Assembly (NCBI GenBank): GCA_023251285.1
Contig: JAHEZB010000011.1
Span: 8,852 to 15,627 of the forward strand
Source of the DNA: Chitinophagaceae bacterium
GTDB taxonomy: Bacteria > Bacteroidota > Bacteroidia > Chitinophagales > Chitinophagaceae
Reading direction: 5' to 3'
Length of the DNA: 6,776 nt
Positions 5,482-6,776 of the stretch are shown here, piece after piece. Within the stretch, counting starts at the first letter, position 1, and each line of letters begins with the position of its first letter. The notes beneath the pieces were generated by a model that saw only the letters and a program-made list of their open reading frames with translations, did not search any database and was not told the DNA's origin. Position numbers and translations under genes: made by a program.

Positions 5482-6776
5482 TCACTTTACGGTCACTGTT
5501 CCCTTCTTCGTTTCAAATTTTACAACATTATCTTCAACCGGTATCGCTGAAATCATTTTTCCCTTCACATCATACACGTGCATGCCTGCCGGCAAGTAAA
5601 GAAAACAAACAGCGCCGGCTTTGGCGCGGATGGTAGCACTGGCGACCTTTCCATTCTTCCATTCAAAATTTACTTCAAATCCATTTCGTGTACACATGCC
5701 GGTTACTTTTCCTGAAGCCCAGTCTTTATCCCGGGGAAGTGCCGGAAGAAAACGAATCGCATTGTTCGGTCCGCTGCTTTGTAAAAGCATTTCAGCAATG
5801 CCTGCTGTGCCACCAAAGTTTCCATCAATCTGGAATGGAGGATGAGCACAGAAAAGATTTGGATAAGTACCGGCGCCCTTATTATACGAAATATCGTTTA
5901 CGTCGAAAGCAGGCTGCAACAAGCCTTTCAGCATTTTTAACGCGTGATCTCCATCGCGCAGCCTTGCCCAGAAATTAATTTTCCACGCACGGGACCAGCC
6001 TGTTCCTTCATCACCTCTGCGTTCAAGCGTTTTACGCGCAGCCGCCTCCAGTACCGGTGTTGCAGCACTGATCTCATCGTACGGATATAGGCCATACAAT
6101 TGCGACACATGCCGGTGATGCGGCTCTGTTTCATCATAATCACGCAGCCACTCCTGGATGCCACCGTATTTTTTACTGATCTGATCTGGCGCGAGACGGC
6201 TTTTTATTTTTTGTAAAGAATCGATCCATAAATTATCGGCACCAAGTATTTTGGCAGCAGCGATGGTGTTGCTTAAAAGCTCACGACCAATTTGCATATC
6301 CATTGTTGGGCCGATGCATGTTTGACCGACAAATCCATCATCTGTTTTATAAGAATTTTCAGGAGAATTGGACGGAGCTGTCACCAACCATTTTGTTTCA
6401 GGGTCTTCTATGAGAATACTGGTATAAAAACGCGCTGCACCGTTGAGAACAGGATAGATTTCTGCAAGATATTTTTTATTCAAATTAAAGAGGTAATGCT
6501 GCCAGAGATGTTCACAAAGCCATGAACCCCCGGTGAGGGTAGACCCCCATTCCGCACCTTCTCCGGGTGCAGTAAACTTCCATGGATTGCTGATGACATG
6601 GGCAACCCAGCCGTTTGAATTATAATATGCCTTTGCGGTTTTTTGACCCGGCTTTACCAATTGTTTTACAAAATCGATCAGGGGCAAATGGCAATCTCCA
6701 AGATTGGTGATTTCCGCTGGCCAGTAATTCATCTCGACATTGATGTTCAAATGATAATCGCCGTTCCACGGTGTCT
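5482..6776 (-). CDS. Glycoside hydrolase family 95 (alpha-L-fucosidase/alpha-L-galactosidase), C-terminal part
   Basis: The frame is open to the right edge of the window, so the 5' half is missing: 430 codons plus a TGA at 5482-5484 are visible, against about 780-820 residues for the family. An apparent TTG start at 6750 is internal, since coding continues upstream as TPWNGDYH. Visible GH95 hallmarks are [10 protein letters not shown] then MNYWPAE, with the Asn pair that helps activate water; APSNSPEN, whose Glu (codon 6358-6360) is the likely general acid; [27 protein letters not shown]; and [17 protein letters not shown], with the conserved Asp (codon 5824-5826). The (alpha/alpha)6 catalytic barrel is followed by a beta-rich C-terminal domain of about 90 residues. 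The common HRHLSHLYGLYP motif has Gln here in place of the second-last His. GH95 enzymes remove terminal alpha-1,2-L-fucose, or L-galactose, by inversion. A signal peptide would be expected but lies outside the window. Its neighbour is an acetylesterase. Confidence 0.95.
   Translation of the reverse strand, partial: TPWNGDYHLNINVEMNYWPAEITNLGDCHLPLIDFVKQLVKPGQKTAKAYYNSNGWVAHVISNPWKFTAPGEGAEWGSTLTGGSWLCEHLWQHYLFNLNKKYLAEIYPVLNGAARFYTSILIEDPETKWLVTAPSNSPENSYKTDDGFVGQTCIGPTMDMQIGRELLSNTIAAAKILGADNLWIDSLQKIKSRLAPDQISKKYGGIQEWLRDYDETEPHHRHVSQLYGLYPYDEISAATPVLEAAARKTLERRGDEGTGWSRAWKINFWARLRDGDHALKMLKGLLQPAFDVNDISYNKGAGTYPNLFCAHPPFQIDGNFGGTAGIAEMLLQSSGPNNAIRFLPALPRDKDWASGKVTGMCTRNGFEVNFEWKNGKVASATIRAKAGAVCFLYLPAGMHVYDVKGKMISAIPVEDNVVKFETKKGTVTVK

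Noticed and set aside
5479..5497. 8-bp direct repeat CGGTCACT spanning the GH95 stop codon
   Set aside because: Two copies 11 bp apart are explained largely by the repeated TV codons at the protein end. No further copies or function are visible.

Overview
The window looks like chromosomal DNA of a member of the Bacteroidota, plausibly a Chitinophagaceae-type soil or plant-associated bacterium. This is an inference from moderate G+C content, start regions that are A/T-rich without Shine-Dalgarno sequences, a promoter candidate resembling the TTG / TAnnTTTG Bacteroidota type, and a secreted GH95-sialate O-acetylesterase gene pair typical of glycan-degrading Bacteroidota. The exact genus cannot be read from the sequence.

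Layout. Positions 1-85 (+) hold the last 27 codons of a histidine-kinase-type ATPase domain, convergent with the next gene. Four genes then lie on the minus strand; in transcription order (right to left) they are a GH95 glycoside hydrolase (5482-6776, 5' end outside the window), a secreted SASA-domain acetylesterase (4005-5390), a soluble histidine kinase with an N-terminal cyclic-nucleotide-binding-like domain (1835-3220), and a three-part protein with receiver, cysteine-less glutaredoxin-like and thioredoxin-reductase-like domains (155-1813). A 784-bp gap at 3221-4004 separates the carbohydrate pair from the signalling pair. It contains a perfect 17-bp-stem hairpin, smaller palindromes, a short open frame that reads like the start of a response-regulator receiver domain, and a promoter candidate for the kinase.

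How the genes work together. The GH95 enzyme and the acetylesterase probably cooperate outside the cytoplasm on a fucosylated, O-acetylated glycan. The kinase and the receiver-reductase are 21 bp apart and almost certainly form a two-component pair in which the output is a flavoenzyme rather than a DNA-binding domain. The most interesting point is that both places in that protein where a CxxC redox centre would be expected (glutaredoxin-like domain and thioredoxin-reductase domain) carry other residues (SPKS and GAAN). The flavin- and NAD(P)H-binding motifs and the phospho-accepting Asp are intact. This points to a phosphorylation-controlled NAD(P)H-flavin enzyme or sensor that does not do ordinary thioredoxin chemistry.
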